DNA of 64,000 bases from IMG/VR virus record IMGVR_UViG_3300021963_000071, positions 1-64,000 of that record, one strand, 5' to 3'. Source of the stretch: a virus. Shown piece by piece: positions 16,616 to 26,096 of this stretch. The number at the start of each line of letters is the position of its first letter. Position 1 is the first letter of the stretch. The notes under the pieces are model-generated. The model was given only the letters and a program-made list of their open reading frames with translations, was not told the origin of the DNA and made no database searches. The position numbers were made by a program, and so were the translations under genes.

Positions 16616-18547
16616 CTACTTTATTGGACAAGCTCCGGTAGCGCACTCTAAATCATCAAGAGAAAAATCTCCAGATATATCAGTAAATGACACTTCCTTA
16701 ATCTTTGACTTAAGCTTGTTGTATTCATCTTCACTAATCTCTTCATATGGAGCAAGAGCAAAACCATGCTCACTATGAAGAAGGAATGATACAGACTTAA
16801 CCTTATTCTTATAATTTGCTTTTAGCCAATCCTGTATATCATTAAGTTCTTCTTTTCTATAATATACAGTAACACTAACGTTATTATCTGCCCAATTAGA
16901 CTGAGCCTTAACAACCCATTCAAGCTGATTAATTGCAGTTAAATCCTTAGCTAACGTAGCGTGGTCGGGAGTTTCTGCTGGAAATTCAACAACACAAATA
17001 GTGTGATTTTCTTTACCGTCAATACCAACATCATAAACAACCTTGTATCCCTTGTCTCTACAGTACTGAACCAGTGGATCGCTGCTACCCATTCTTACTC
17101 TGCGAATGTAATGTTTTGCATAAGCTGGGTGAATTCCTGGCGTAACACCCGCTAACAAGCTTAGGGTTCCGCTAGGCTTGACAGTTGTTAGCTTAATTGA
17201 TGGGTTGATACCTAAATTCTTCGACCACTCTGAGTCAAATGACTTAAGCTCATTGTAGCAATCGCTAACCCAGGAAAGCTGTTCTTGAGTTGATTGCAAC
17301 CATCCAGTAATTCCCTGACCGAGTCTACGGTTCTTTGCAATTACTTCCATACTCTTTTGATATGGGTAAGCAAGAGTTGTAATGGCTTTCTGCGTCTTGT
17401 AAAGAAGCTTGCTAAGATCGATTAATTCTTCTTTTGAAGATATATTTGGTAGAAAAATTTCTGCAAGGTTGCAAGGCTCTCCGTCTTCCAGACCGATTTC
17501 ACCACATGGGTTCGTACCAATAACTTTTGAGTCATTAACCTTTTCTCCTAATCTACCATTTTTTCTGATAAGTGCTCTATTGATAAGACCATATGGTTCA
17601 CCTGAGCCGTCATAACCTTTCCAGAATTCTTCAATGATTTCATCATATGCGTCTGCATATATTGAGTTATTTGAATTAGCTCTCCAACCAGGAATATCAC
17701 CCTTACCCCAATTTTTTGCGCGAAGGAATAAGAAATCATCAGGATCTCCAATTGCAATTTGAGCTGAACGACGTGCCGAACCTGCTACTACCACCTTGCC
17801 AATAATGTTAGCAATATCAAGGGCATCAATTGACCTAATCTTCTTCCCAGCTCTTGAACTAAGAATCTTACATATGTCGGTTATTCCTTCGATGAGGACC
17901 TCTGGACCTGATGCTGTTCCGCCAAACGTTTTTAGCGGTGCACCAAAACCACGAATAAGAATAGTTGAATAGGTAAAAGATTTGCCAGTGCAGAAATAGC
18001 TATCAAGAACTTTACCAAGTAATTCTGACCAGCCAAATCTTGAATCAGGAACTATAAAGTCGGCATCGTTTGAACGCTCATGTCTGATATGGTCAACATC
18101 TTTAACCTTTGGAAACTCATGCACAGATGCTCTTTCCACTGTATATCCAACACCACCACCAAGCATTAGGTGATCCATTAAGAATTTAAAGTCATCTACT
18201 TTTGATATTGTTGTCATCCAGCAGTTTACAAGTGAAACACCACTCATCTTCTTAACTAGCGGTGTACCCAACTGCCATAAAGCACGACCAGAAAAAGTAC
18301 CCTTAAGGTTAAATATGTAATCAAATAATCTTTCAGCTTCTTCCTTGGTGTAATTAGCACCAATTTCTTGAGCTCCGTTAACGCAACGGGCAATTGTCTC
18401 ATGCCAGTTTTCTTTTCTTCCCAAAGATTCAATGTCCCTAGAATAGGTTCTCTTGTAGACTATCTCACCCATTCCATTAAAGCCCCAAGGTGGCGTTTTT
18501 GTTGCGTAGGACTGTACAAATTCTTCTGAAAGAATATCGGATTGCAT
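16616..18547 (-). CDS. nrdJ: Class II (adenosylcobalamin-dependent) ribonucleotide reductase
   Basis: The 643-residue protein matches monomeric class II reductases of the RTPR type. It has the N-terminal half-cystine SLVNCWM near 104-110, the active-site loop GTNPCGEIG near 341-349 with EPCNLAE near 354-360, VKPSGTLSLLAGVTPG near 458-473 and the C-terminal redox tail CATGACPIK. Radical chemistry depends on vitamin B12 cofactor, so no small subunit is needed. AAGGAGATAAA precedes the ATG. The length is shorter than cellular RTPR (about 740), as is common in phages. It supplies deoxynucleotides for replication with ThyX and dCMP deaminase. Confidence 0.92.
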   Translation of the reverse strand: MQSDILSEEFVQSYATKTPPWGFNGMGEIVYKRTYSRDIESLGRKENWHETIARCVNGAQEIGANYTKEEAERLFDYIFNLKGTFSGRALWQLGTPLVKKMSGVSLVNCWMTTISKVDDFKFLMDHLMLGGGVGYTVERASVHEFPKVKDVDHIRHERSNDADFIVPDSRFGWSELLGKVLDSYFCTGKSFTYSTILIRGFGAPLKTFGGTASGPEVLIEGITDICKILSSRAGKKIRSIDALDIANIIGKVVVAGSARRSAQIAIGDPDDFLFLRAKNWGKGDIPGWRANSNNSIYADAYDEIIEEFWKGYDGSGEPYGLINRALIRKNGRLGEKVNDSKVIGTNPCGEIGLEDGEPCNLAEIFLPNISSKEELIDLSKLLYKTQKAITTLAYPYQKSMEVIAKNRRLGQGITGWLQSTQEQLSWVSDCYNELKSFDSEWSKNLGINPSIKLTTVKPSGTLSLLAGVTPGIHPAYAKHYIRRVRMGSSDPLVQYCRDKGYKVVYDVGIDGKENHTICVVEFPAETPDHATLAKDLTAINQLEWVVKAQSNWADNNVSVTVYYRKEELNDIQDWLKANYKNKVKSVSFLLHSEHGFALAPYEEISEDEYNKLKSKIKEVSFTDISGDFSLDDLECATGACPIK

Positions 18548-18564
18548 TTTTATCTCCTTGTAAA

Positions 18565-19266
18565 TTATTTTGCTTGTATCTTTTTAACGTAATTTTGATT
18601 TGCTTTTTGTAACTCTAAATTTTTAATCTTAAGTATTTGATCTGTTGTGTATATTTTGTGTATTTCTCTTTCAAAAAAGTATCCACTTCTCCAGTTGAAC
18701 ATGTTCTTTATAACATTTTCGTGATTCATAAAAATATTACAAACAACTGCACCACCGTAAGCCATAACTAAATTGGAAAACTTTGATTTTAACTCATCTG
18801 CGTTATCTTCATTTACATATCCATTATCTTTTGCTGCATTGTAAAGCCAATTAAATGCTTGTCTAGTAACTGGAGATATATCAATTGGATCTATTATACC
18901 TAACATAATTGCTTTATTTCTATCCTCAGCGATTTTAATGTCTTCTTTTAAGAGATCTTGAAACATTTTAAACCAATCTCTTTCTTTAAACTGAAGCCAT
19001 CCAGAACACCAATACAATAGATTATCGGGTGGTTTGGGTATAGCACTCTTTTCTGTATAGTTGAGAAGTACTGCACAACTTATGGATTTTTTTACAAACT
19101 CTTTTCGTTCTTCTGCGTCTTTTCTCTTAGCCCCTGAAGACTCCCATAGTTTTAATAAAGCTTTCTTCCAGTCATGAGGTCCAAGAAAAATGGTGAGATA
19201 TTTTTCCGCTACTTCAACTGAAATAACTCGTTCATTAACTACTTTTTCTAAATCTTGATAAGACAT
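18565..19266 (-). CDS. Hypothetical protein, 233 aa
   Basis: This mostly helical soluble protein begins MSYQDLEKVVNERVISVEVA. It has a tryptophan-rich middle (LLYWCSGWLQFKERDWFKMF) and a basic tail ending NYVKKIQAK. It has no catalytic motif I recognise. It is the first gene after the strong terminator at 19322, so its transcript must start in the 55 bases before it or by read-through. AAGGGA precedes the ATG. Function is unknown. Confidence 0.6.
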   Translation of the reverse strand: MSYQDLEKVVNERVISVEVAEKYLTIFLGPHDWKKALLKLWESSGAKRKDAEERKEFVKKSISCAVLLNYTEKSAIPKPPDNLLYWCSGWLQFKERDWFKMFQDLLKEDIKIAEDRNKAIMLGIIDPIDISPVTRQAFNWLYNAAKDNGYVNEDNADELKSKFSNLVMAYGGAVVCNIFMNHENVIKNMFNWRSGYFFEREIHKIYTTDQILKIKNLELQKANQNYVKKIQAK

Positions 19267-19321
19267 TTATAATCCCTTATAAAACCATCTAAACCCATAA
19301 AAGCCTGCAATAAAAACATTA

Positions 19322-19343
19322 GTCCCGCCCTTTCGGGCGGGAC
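19322..19343 (-). terminator. Strong intrinsic terminator between the virion and metabolic blocks
   Basis: A perfect 9-bp stem (GTCCCGCCC with GGGCGGGAC) closes a four-base loop, followed on the minus strand by TAATGTTTTTATTG. This is the most GC-rich element in the window. It ends the virion transcript after the 19434 gene and separates it from the nucleotide genes. Confidence 0.85.
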
Positions 19344-19383
19344 AACTATGTTTGTGATTACCGCCTACTAACACTGTGGGATA

Positions 19384-19389
19384 ATTATA
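19384..19389 (-). promoter_or_regulatory. Possible -10 box ahead of the terminator
   Basis: A perfect TATAAT lies between the stop at 19434 and the hairpin at 19322-19343. A convincing -35 box is lacking (TTTGAG at 15-base spacing). If used, it would make an RNA of about 60-70 bases ending at the terminator. The rest of 19267-19433 shows no gene. Confidence 0.25.
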
Positions 19390-19433
19390 TCACAGAGCCA
19401 GTAGCTCAAATTGTATCTAGGTGTTATTCCTGA

Positions 19434-19727
19434 TTAAAATTTTCCTATCTTACTCAGATACTTTTTCCTAATCATCTTTTCCAACAAAAGATGGAAAGTT
19501 AAACCTAACCACGCTCCTATAAATATATTTTTTCCAATTGTCTGTTCTGTGTGACGCCAAAAAGATCTAGTTAATGTTTCGATCTTTTTAGTTTTTATCG
19601 CATAAACATCATATAAAACTATGATACCTATGAGACCGATCCAGCCTATTAGTCCAGACTTCCTACTATCTTTTTCTAGACTAATAGGATTGGATAAAAT
19701 ATTAGAGAGCTTTTGCTGACGGAACAC
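19434..19727 (-). CDS. Small two-helix membrane protein, start uncertain
   Basis: Two hydrophobic segments (SGLIGWIGLIGIIVLYDVYA and IFIGAWLGLTFHLLL) flank a basic loop with FWRHTEQ. This pattern is common in actinophages next to virion genes. A GTG at 19727 gives 97 residues, an ATG at 19757 gives 107; neither has a good ribosome site, and both overlap the preceding gene. The frame relation to that gene is also +1, but no zero-frame CGG occurs in the overlap, and the upstream protein ends naturally. I therefore treat this as a separate gene, possibly a membrane accessory. Function is unknown. Confidence 0.5.
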   Translation of the reverse strand: MFRQQKLSNILSNPISLEKDSRKSGLIGWIGLIGIIVLYDVYAIKTKKIETLTRSFWRHTEQTIGKNIFIGAWLGLTFHLLLEKMIRKKYLSKIGKF

Positions 19728-20328
19728 CGTACCATTCTTTAACTTTTTCTCTGCCATAATCACTAGTAACATTTGCCTGACCATAGCCAGCTGTAAAAAC
19801 CTTGGCACTAGTTACGCCTTGTGCTTCAGTTGGTCTAAATACACCAAATGAAGCTGGTGCGCCTTGAGCCTCTGTTCTTGCTGCATGGCCTGTATTTGCA
19901 AACGCATTAGCAGAAGTAACACCGTCAAAGATATAGTTATTGTAACTATATTCGCTAACTCTATCTGCATGACCATACCCTGATGGGAAAGCAGCTGCAC
20001 CACTGAGCCCCTTGAATTCTAGAGGACGGAATCTTGCACCATCGTATGTTGCACTACCATTGGGGAAAGTGCCAGAAAGTGGATGCACATAAAGTGTAGT
20101 TCCATTAAAAAGCTGTGATAAAAATCTATTGCCAGGGAACTGACCAGTACCTGGAGCAAAATGATTGTCTGGAGCACCATCCAAGACGTGACTGGTGCTG
20201 TAAAGTGGGTAGTATGAATATGTTCCAGTACCCTTAGCTTTGCCAGTCATAGAGGTATATGGATTGGTCATCTCAGCGGTTGACCTACCCTTTAGAACTG
20301 GTCTTGGTCCAACGTAAAAAGTTGCCAT
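19702..20328 (-). CDS. Repeat-bearing probable virion protein, 208 aa
   Basis: The protein begins MATFYVGPRPVLKGRST and contains TGTYSYYPLYSTSHVLDGAP. Its C-terminal half holds a degenerate repeat built on G-V/L-x-S-A-x-x-F followed by GYGxA (GVTSANAF, GVTSAKVF with AGYGQANVTSDYG, GVPSAKAL). Proteins of this type occur near tail genes in actinophages; the exact role is unknown to me. AAGGAG precedes the ATG. It is the first gene downstream of a 66-base gap that contains a possible promoter. Confidence 0.65.
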   Translation of the reverse strand: MATFYVGPRPVLKGRSTAEMTNPYTSMTGKAKGTGTYSYYPLYSTSHVLDGAPDNHFAPGTGQFPGNRFLSQLFNGTTLYVHPLSGTFPNGSATYDGARFRPLEFKGLSGAAAFPSGYGHADRVSEYSYNNYIFDGVTSANAFANTGHAARTEAQGAPASFGVFRPTEAQGVTSAKVFTAGYGQANVTSDYGREKVKEWYGVPSAKAL

Positions 20329-20393
20329 TTATAGTCTCCTTGTGGATTTGTATGTCTTAATAGTAAAAGGGTAATCCCTATATTGTAATCTTA

Positions 20394-20399
20394 ATTATA
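20394..20399 (-). promoter_or_regulatory. Possible late -10 box before the 208-aa gene
   Basis: A TATAAT lies about 65 bases before the ATG at 20328, overlapping the end of the upstream gene. No good -35 box is seen at the usual spacing. The gap 20329-20394 holds only this and an AAGGAG ribosome site. Confidence 0.25.
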
Positions 20400-21657
20400 C
20401 GATAAAATCGCATTCTACCTTTAAATCTGATAAAACTGGTGGAGTTTTATCGTCTAACATATTCAATGTGACCTCAATCCAAACAGAACTTGATGAACCT
20501 GGATTGCTAAGGGTGTAGGATCCACCGTCCTCATAAATAACCCTATAGCTAAATGCTGTAGATAGTAGACTTGGAGGCACATTATATATGTATGGGGTAA
20601 CGTTTGTTACTTCCGATATTAACTTACCACTTGGTGCATCAAACTTAACAATAGTCTTGCCAGTAGTCAAAAATTTATCATATCTAATATCAAGATCCGA
20701 TAATCCATAGCTATATATATATCTATTCAATTCTTTAAAGTAATTTCTTTGATTCATTTTTATTCTAATTGCAGTGATTTCTAGATCACCAAAATAAAAA
20801 CATAATGGTCCAGAATTTGATATTTTATCCGAACCTGCAGTGGCCCATCCACCAGGTGGAACCTTGCCTATAGCAGCAGTCTGCCCATTATATAGACCAT
20901 CAACGTTCAAGTCATACCAACCATCTGACTCGATAAGATTTGGATTTGAATTAGTAGTATATTCTATAGAAAATATATCTACGGATCTCATTGGATATGG
21001 ATTGAACTTTATGCAATTAGTCTTGTTTGAGCCAGTATATTCTGTTGGAATTTTTACGTAAAACATCATTTGTGCTCCGGCATTGTTAGCCGTATTGGAG
21101 ACAATGTTTCTTTTCCATATCTTATTTGGATCATCTAATATTGCGTAGTATGTTGGAGTGGTATCAACTACGGATCCACTTGAATCAACTCCAGAATAAG
21201 AATTGTCTATTGAAGTTTTAAAGAAATCAGGAACAACTTGACCTGTTGTTGGATTGTAAAACTTGACCTTTGAGGTTGATGAACCAGAAACAATCGGTAA
21301 ACTTATAGTGTTATAGTATGGATCAAAGCTAAGAAGGTCAGTTGAAGAAATAGTGTATGCCGTAGATAAAAACGTTGCGTAATCTATCTGAGTTGCACTA
21401 TAAAGAGATAAGACAGAATCATTTGCCTCTAAGGCAGCTAAGCGATCCTCTAGATCTTGCACGGCATTGGATAGGAATGCGTGATCTTTAATAACTCTTT
21501 CAAAAGCCTGCTGTAGTTTTGATTCTAGTGTATTTGCTTTATTGTAAAGCGTTACAAGATCTTGATAATTTTCTTCAATTCTGGCATTATAGTCTGCGCT
21601 ATCAACAATGCCATTATATCGAATGTCTCTTTTTTGTGTTCTAATAATTTCTGACAT
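20395..21657 (-). CDS. Tail/baseplate-associated structural protein, 420 aa
   Basis: An N-terminal coiled coil (about residues 25-78, ending QDLEDRLAALEAND) is followed by a beta-rich region with Ser/Thr/Tyr/Asn-rich sequence, the usual build of a trimeric fibre or fibre-attachment protein. It lies at the end of a run of similar proteins starting near 34.7 kb. No enzymatic motif is visible. The specific role is not recognised; position after baseplate genes supports a virion role. Confidence 0.6.
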   Translation of the reverse strand: MSEIIRTQKRDIRYNGIVDSADYNARIEENYQDLVTLYNKANTLESKLQQAFERVIKDHAFLSNAVQDLEDRLAALEANDSVLSLYSATQIDYATFLSTAYTISSTDLLSFDPYYNTISLPIVSGSSTSKVKFYNPTTGQVVPDFFKTSIDNSYSGVDSSGSVVDTTPTYYAILDDPNKIWKRNIVSNTANNAGAQMMFYVKIPTEYTGSNKTNCIKFNPYPMRSVDIFSIEYTTNSNPNLIESDGWYDLNVDGLYNGQTAAIGKVPPGGWATAGSDKISNSGPLCFYFGDLEITAIRIKMNQRNYFKELNRYIYSYGLSDLDIRYDKFLTTGKTIVKFDAPSGKLISEVTNVTPYIYNVPPSLLSTAFSYRVIYEDGGSYTLSNPGSSSSVWIEVTLNMLDDKTPPVLSDLKVECDFIV

Positions 21658-21658
21658 T

Positions 21659-22066
21659 TTATAATCCGTTTTCTAGTCTCTTTATTTTATTTTCAATTCT
21701 TGAAAGTCTTGCTGACAATATATTGTTATTTTTTATTGATAGATTCTGTATTGAAGATCCGTAAGAAGTGCTAGGATCATCTATATTGATTTCAATTCCA
21801 TCAATATCATAGTCAGGTCCATCATTCAATTTATCTGCTAAAGATATAGACTTAATGTTTCCGCTTAAAGCGTAGCTTTGAGCAAGTACGGAAGCATCTA
21901 TTTCATCTAGTTCTATTGTAATTCTTTCTAGATCTAATATTAAAGAATTCATTTCCAGAATCTCAGATGAGCTTACTCTAGAAGCCCTATACTTTTGTCT
22001 AGATCTATTAAATAAAGGCTCTACTATTCTTCTTCTATTAGACTTTTTGGAAAAAGTTATTCCCAT
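21659..22066 (-). CDS. Small coiled-coil virion-associated protein, 135 aa
   Basis: The protein starts MGITFSKKSNRRRIVEPLF with a basic N-terminus. It has a helical stretch (LILDLERITIELDEID) and ends with a short coiled coil (LSARLSRIENKIKRLENGL). It lies between two large structural genes with one base to the next start. A linker or chaperone role for fibre assembly is possible. No family is recognised. Confidence 0.55.
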   Translation of the reverse strand: MGITFSKKSNRRRIVEPLFNRSRQKYRASRVSSSEILEMNSLILDLERITIELDEIDASVLAQSYALSGNIKSISLADKLNDGPDYDIDGIEINIDDPSTSYGSSIQNLSIKNNNILSARLSRIENKIKRLENGL

Positions 22067-22106
22067 GTAAAAATCACCTTCTATATATTAGTACTGTCCA
22101 CATAGA

Positions 22107-24236
22107 CTAGATACTGGAATGCTTAAATTTTATTCTATAAGATTGCAAAACTGGAGTTGAATATGGATTCTCATACCTACCCAAATCTGCTCTGAATCTT
22201 ATGGATTCGACAGATCTTGCTGTTTTTGCCGTATAACCAAATCGACAAGTTCCTTCTAATTTTTGTGATGAAAATATTTGTTTAATTCCAAATATAGTAT
22301 CAACTGTAAAATAATTTTCTTTATCTATCTCTTTATTTGCAAAATCAAAAGGATCTAGGTAATAAAAATAGTCTACAAATATAGAACCAAACTTTGATAA
22401 GCTGGTTCCTTCCATTAGTGAAAATGAAGCTACGCCATTATATGGCTTGTCATAGGTTATTATTATGTTATTTATACCTTCAACAAAATTCCACTCTATA
22501 CTTTTAGATACAACACCATTTGGAAGGTCTGCTATCAACTCTCCATTTAAATATATGGCGAGGTTAAAATTATAATTAATTTTATTAACTGTATATATTA
22601 CTCTTTGAGCTGAGTTACAAAGCAGCTTTGACTGCACGTATCCGCTTGAGGGAGATGTTATCCCTGGATATATTGATCCCAATTGTTCTTTTAGGGTAGA
22701 GGATAAAATATTTGGTTTATTCTGTTGAATTTCTGTTGACCAGAATGAAAGATCCTTATATTTTTGAACTGTTGTATCCTGCATAATGTAATAATAGTGC
22801 TTAAATGAATCCACATTTCCATACAATGATGGATTGATATAGTCTGTAGATCTGTTCAAAGTAGCTACCTTGTATACTGTTTTTCCAGTGTACAAGGTAG
22901 ATGACGGATTAATCTCGTCTGCATTTTTTGATGTAGCACTTAATGGGGTAAGCTGCAGATCTGAAGCTGATGGTTCTGATTTAATTAAAATATTTTCTCT
23001 TGTAGAACCCTCAAAAGAAACAATGGAAGAAAATCCTGCTGACTCAGATCCCTGTGGAGATATTGGAATCCAATTAAAGTCTGAAATACTTGTAGCTGAT
23101 GGAACGTCTTGAGCTACATAATATTTAATTTCCGTTCCACTTACAGCTTGGTCTTGTACGTCTATAGAAACGGAATCAATAAATATTGTAGAATTGTCTG
23201 TGCTTGGTATCGAGTGTGGTTCTGATACAAAAACTGCGTTCTTGTCATAGTATTTTGATCCTATCATCAATTCTCTTAAACCGAATTTATATTTATAAGG
23301 ATTATTTGATCCTGCAACTACAGCATCCGGCTCTATCTTAGACATAATTAGATCTATAGATGAATAGCTGTCAGCAGGAAGTGAGGCAGTAAATGTTCCG
23401 TAATCCTGTCTTGAATCCACTGTCCTAATTTCAGACTGCTTAGTTGTATCGGAATAATTAGCTATAACGTATATGTTAACTGGAGATGTAGTAGAAACCA
23501 CTCCTTGAACTTTAGATATAACTATATTGCTATTTAAAGGTATTCTAATGCTTAAAGAAAAAGAATTAATCTCTGCAGAATTATATTCATAGTCCCAATA
23601 AGTATCTGTAAGTCCATCAAATATATTGTTAAACAAAGATAAATCCATGCTAACAGGTAGTATGGATCCGTTAACTGACAGTGATGCATTCGCGCTTGCA
23701 GATACTATATTGTTTACAGTTAAGTTGTTGTAATTAGCTGATGTTAATGATGGTAATTCAACGTTCTTTTTACTAGTATTTATATATACATTGCTAAAAT
23801 CTAGATCTGATTTATTAAGGGATGCAAAGTTTTCTGTTATAGAATAAAAGAAACCGTCTGAATTATTATTAGAAAATAATAAGTCATCTACCTTAGACTC
23901 TAGTTCTATTCTTCTTTTTTTTAAATTTTCCAATTTTTTATTTAATGCATTGATAGTTCCCATTAATTGATCATTATTTTGAAAAATGGAATCAAAAATA
24001 ATATCAACATTAAAAACTGAATTAGCCATTATAGAATTCAAAACATCTACGTCAGTTACCGATATACTCCTAAGTATATCTGTATCTACTCTAAGTGGGA
24101 ATCCCGCTTTATTAACTGTAAAATAGTCATTAAATGCCTTTCTAATCTGTTGATCATCTGGCATAACTCCTGAAGTATGAAATATCTTATACAGATTTTC
24201 AAGCAAACGAGTTTTTTGTATTGTAGATATATTCAC
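22107..24236 (-). CDS. Large structural protein with N-terminal coiled coil, 709 aa
   Basis: The N-terminus (residues about 1-110) is helical with a coiled coil (TINALNKKLENLKKRRIELE), followed by beta-rich domains. A WxPI-type segment, FNWIPISPQG, recurs in related form in the next two genes upstream. This suggests a paralogous set of tail or baseplate proteins. Its ATG overlaps the stop of the 24233 gene. No enzymatic motif is visible. Receptor binding or baseplate scaffolding are the plausible roles. Confidence 0.6.
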   Translation of the reverse strand: MNISTIQKTRLLENLYKIFHTSGVMPDDQQIRKAFNDYFTVNKAGFPLRVDTDILRSISVTDVDVLNSIMANSVFNVDIIFDSIFQNNDQLMGTINALNKKLENLKKRRIELESKVDDLLFSNNNSDGFFYSITENFASLNKSDLDFSNVYINTSKKNVELPSLTSANYNNLTVNNIVSASANASLSVNGSILPVSMDLSLFNNIFDGLTDTYWDYEYNSAEINSFSLSIRIPLNSNIVISKVQGVVSTTSPVNIYVIANYSDTTKQSEIRTVDSRQDYGTFTASLPADSYSSIDLIMSKIEPDAVVAGSNNPYKYKFGLRELMIGSKYYDKNAVFVSEPHSIPSTDNSTIFIDSVSIDVQDQAVSGTEIKYYVAQDVPSATSISDFNWIPISPQGSESAGFSSIVSFEGSTRENILIKSEPSASDLQLTPLSATSKNADEINPSSTLYTGKTVYKVATLNRSTDYINPSLYGNVDSFKHYYYIMQDTTVQKYKDLSFWSTEIQQNKPNILSSTLKEQLGSIYPGITSPSSGYVQSKLLCNSAQRVIYTVNKINYNFNLAIYLNGELIADLPNGVVSKSIEWNFVEGINNIIITYDKPYNGVASFSLMEGTSLSKFGSIFVDYFYYLDPFDFANKEIDKENYFTVDTIFGIKQIFSSQKLEGTCRFGYTAKTARSVESIRFRADLGRYENPYSTPVLQSYRIKFKHSSI

Positions 24237-26089
24237 GATTTTTTAACCTTTGCTCCAAGAGTATAAGAATGTATTGTAGGTGTTGTATTTATATCTTGAT
24301 TTTTAGACATTTCTAATTTAACCAAGACACTTTTTATTTCTTTAGGAACTTCTGGAAAAGAATAGTATGTTACGCCAGGAAGTTTATATCCAGTAGGAAC
24401 ATTTTGATTAAAAGCTAAAACTTCATCTCCACCTGCATAACCAGATTGAATCGGAGATATTCTTAGCCAATTTTTTCCTTCATCAACAGAAACGTATGAG
24501 TTAATAGACGCAGAAGTATCAGACAGACTCTGTAAATCTGACTCCATATTAAGAATTAATGACTCAACTGGCAAATCAAATTCAAACGGTCTTGATATTA
24601 TCTGGCCAGAATTTATATACTGATGATATTCCAGTGATATATCCCTAATACCTATTGCCATTCTTTTAGCCTTTAGGATTTTCTTTTCCATTTTTATTGG
24701 AATATTATAGTTTTTAGATACTGGATTGCTTCCCTTAGTCACTATTGTGACAGGAATAACTTGCCTTATTGCATCTTTAACTTTAAATGCATTTGGGTTA
24801 GATAGTTTTGGCCTTATTAAGGACTCGTTGTATTTTACTTCCTTATAAAGAGCTTCACTTATACTGGTTGGATTGAATCTATAAGATTTTGATACTGAAG
24901 TGTAAAATGGGCTATCATCTTTTGTTGCTTCGGTATAATCAGTTACCCAGTAACAGTGTTGTATTTCAACTTCTTGATGCTGATCTTGCTCCATTGTTAT
25001 AGTTGCATTAATTGCTTCTGTTTCTTGAAATGAAACTACAGCTTTATTTAAAAAGTAACTATTAAATGACTGAGTTGATATATTTTCCGGAGAAACTCCA
25101 ATATATATTGGTTTCTTTAAAACCTCAAAGTCAGTTCCATCTGCTCTTGTCAATAAAATGCTGCTTACCTTTATAACTTTTGATGAACCAAAATAAGGCA
25201 TAATAGTTATACTATTGCACTTTTGTGCAGTTCCAGAAAAAACTTTAACTTGCAACTTTAATGGCTTAGTTATGTCATGACTTGCCCAATTTACCAAAGA
25301 GCCGTCGACATCTCTGATGTAGCAGAATTCTTTTTCTGAGTATCCAACTTCTGAAGTTGGCTTTTCCACAGCTAAAGCTTCGTATTCAAAATACGTTAAA
25401 GGATTATTGTCAACAATATTATTTTTATTACCAATTGATGGGCTTTCTTCAAAAACATATCTATAGCCATTTGAGGAAACTGAGGAAGTTCCTTTAATTA
25501 CTACGTGATTATTTCCTATAAACCCATTAGAATCTAAAACTTCTATTCTTGAACCTTGCCATGTTGCAGCGCTCTTAGATTGAAGAGACATGCTTCCATT
25601 TGATATAAATGGAATCCTATCAACTAAATACTTTGTTTCGTCTATGTAATCATAATTATCAAATGAGTCACCTATATAGACTATATCATCTGCCGGACTT
25701 TGAGAATACATCTGAAGAACTTTTGCTTTAGAAGTAATTCTGTTAATATATTTTTTTTCTGATTCTACCTCTGCATTAAACAGGTTGTAAACATTAACAG
25801 TTTTTGAACTCAAGAAGTCTAGTTGCTTTGCGGCGTTGTTAATATCTTGCTTGAGATTAGAAAGAAATAAATTTATCTTACGAGATGAAGGTGGTTCTCC
25901 CTTTATAAATTGCTCTACATCTGTTTTAGCTGAACCAATTTTTTCATACAATTCATTTAAAGATTTATTGAAATCATTAATAATATCTTGTTTTGTAACA
26001 AAATCTCCCTTTGACCATTTTTCCACTAAATCAGCTACTGATTTAGCTATTTGATCATAAGCTAAAGTATATGGTGATAATTGTGTCAT
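24233..26089 (-). CDS. Large structural protein, 618 aa, coiled coil then beta-rich
   Basis: Residues about 20-110 form helices with a probable coiled coil (LSNLKQDINNAAKQLDFLSS), followed by beta-sandwich-like sequence and a conserved WLRISPIQSG segment comparable with its neighbours. It begins 7 bases after the upstream gene. I assign it to the same tail or baseplate protein set as the flanking genes. No catalytic motif is seen. Confidence 0.6.
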   Translation of the reverse strand: MTQLSPYTLAYDQIAKSVADLVEKWSKGDFVTKQDIINDFNKSLNELYEKIGSAKTDVEQFIKGEPPSSRKINLFLSNLKQDINNAAKQLDFLSSKTVNVYNLFNAEVESEKKYINRITSKAKVLQMYSQSPADDIVYIGDSFDNYDYIDETKYLVDRIPFISNGSMSLQSKSAATWQGSRIEVLDSNGFIGNNHVVIKGTSSVSSNGYRYVFEESPSIGNKNNIVDNNPLTYFEYEALAVEKPTSEVGYSEKEFCYIRDVDGSLVNWASHDITKPLKLQVKVFSGTAQKCNSITIMPYFGSSKVIKVSSILLTRADGTDFEVLKKPIYIGVSPENISTQSFNSYFLNKAVVSFQETEAINATITMEQDQHQEVEIQHCYWVTDYTEATKDDSPFYTSVSKSYRFNPTSISEALYKEVKYNESLIRPKLSNPNAFKVKDAIRQVIPVTIVTKGSNPVSKNYNIPIKMEKKILKAKRMAIGIRDISLEYHQYINSGQIISRPFEFDLPVESLILNMESDLQSLSDTSASINSYVSVDEGKNWLRISPIQSGYAGGDEVLAFNQNVPTGYKLPGVTYYSFPEVPKEIKSVLVKLEMSKNQDINTTPTIHSYTLGAKVKKS

Positions 26090-26096
26090 AATTTAC

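Noticed and set aside
16608-16646. Upstream extension of the 111-aa gene containing a zero-frame CGG
   Set aside because: It would begin inside the ribonucleotide reductase gene with no ribosome site; the ATG at 16607 fits the coupled layout.
19434-19808. Further +1 fusion between the 208-aa gene and the small membrane protein
   Set aside because: The frames are +1 related, but the overlap has no zero-frame CGG and the upstream protein ends at a natural repeat (GVPSAKAL). Separate genes are simpler.
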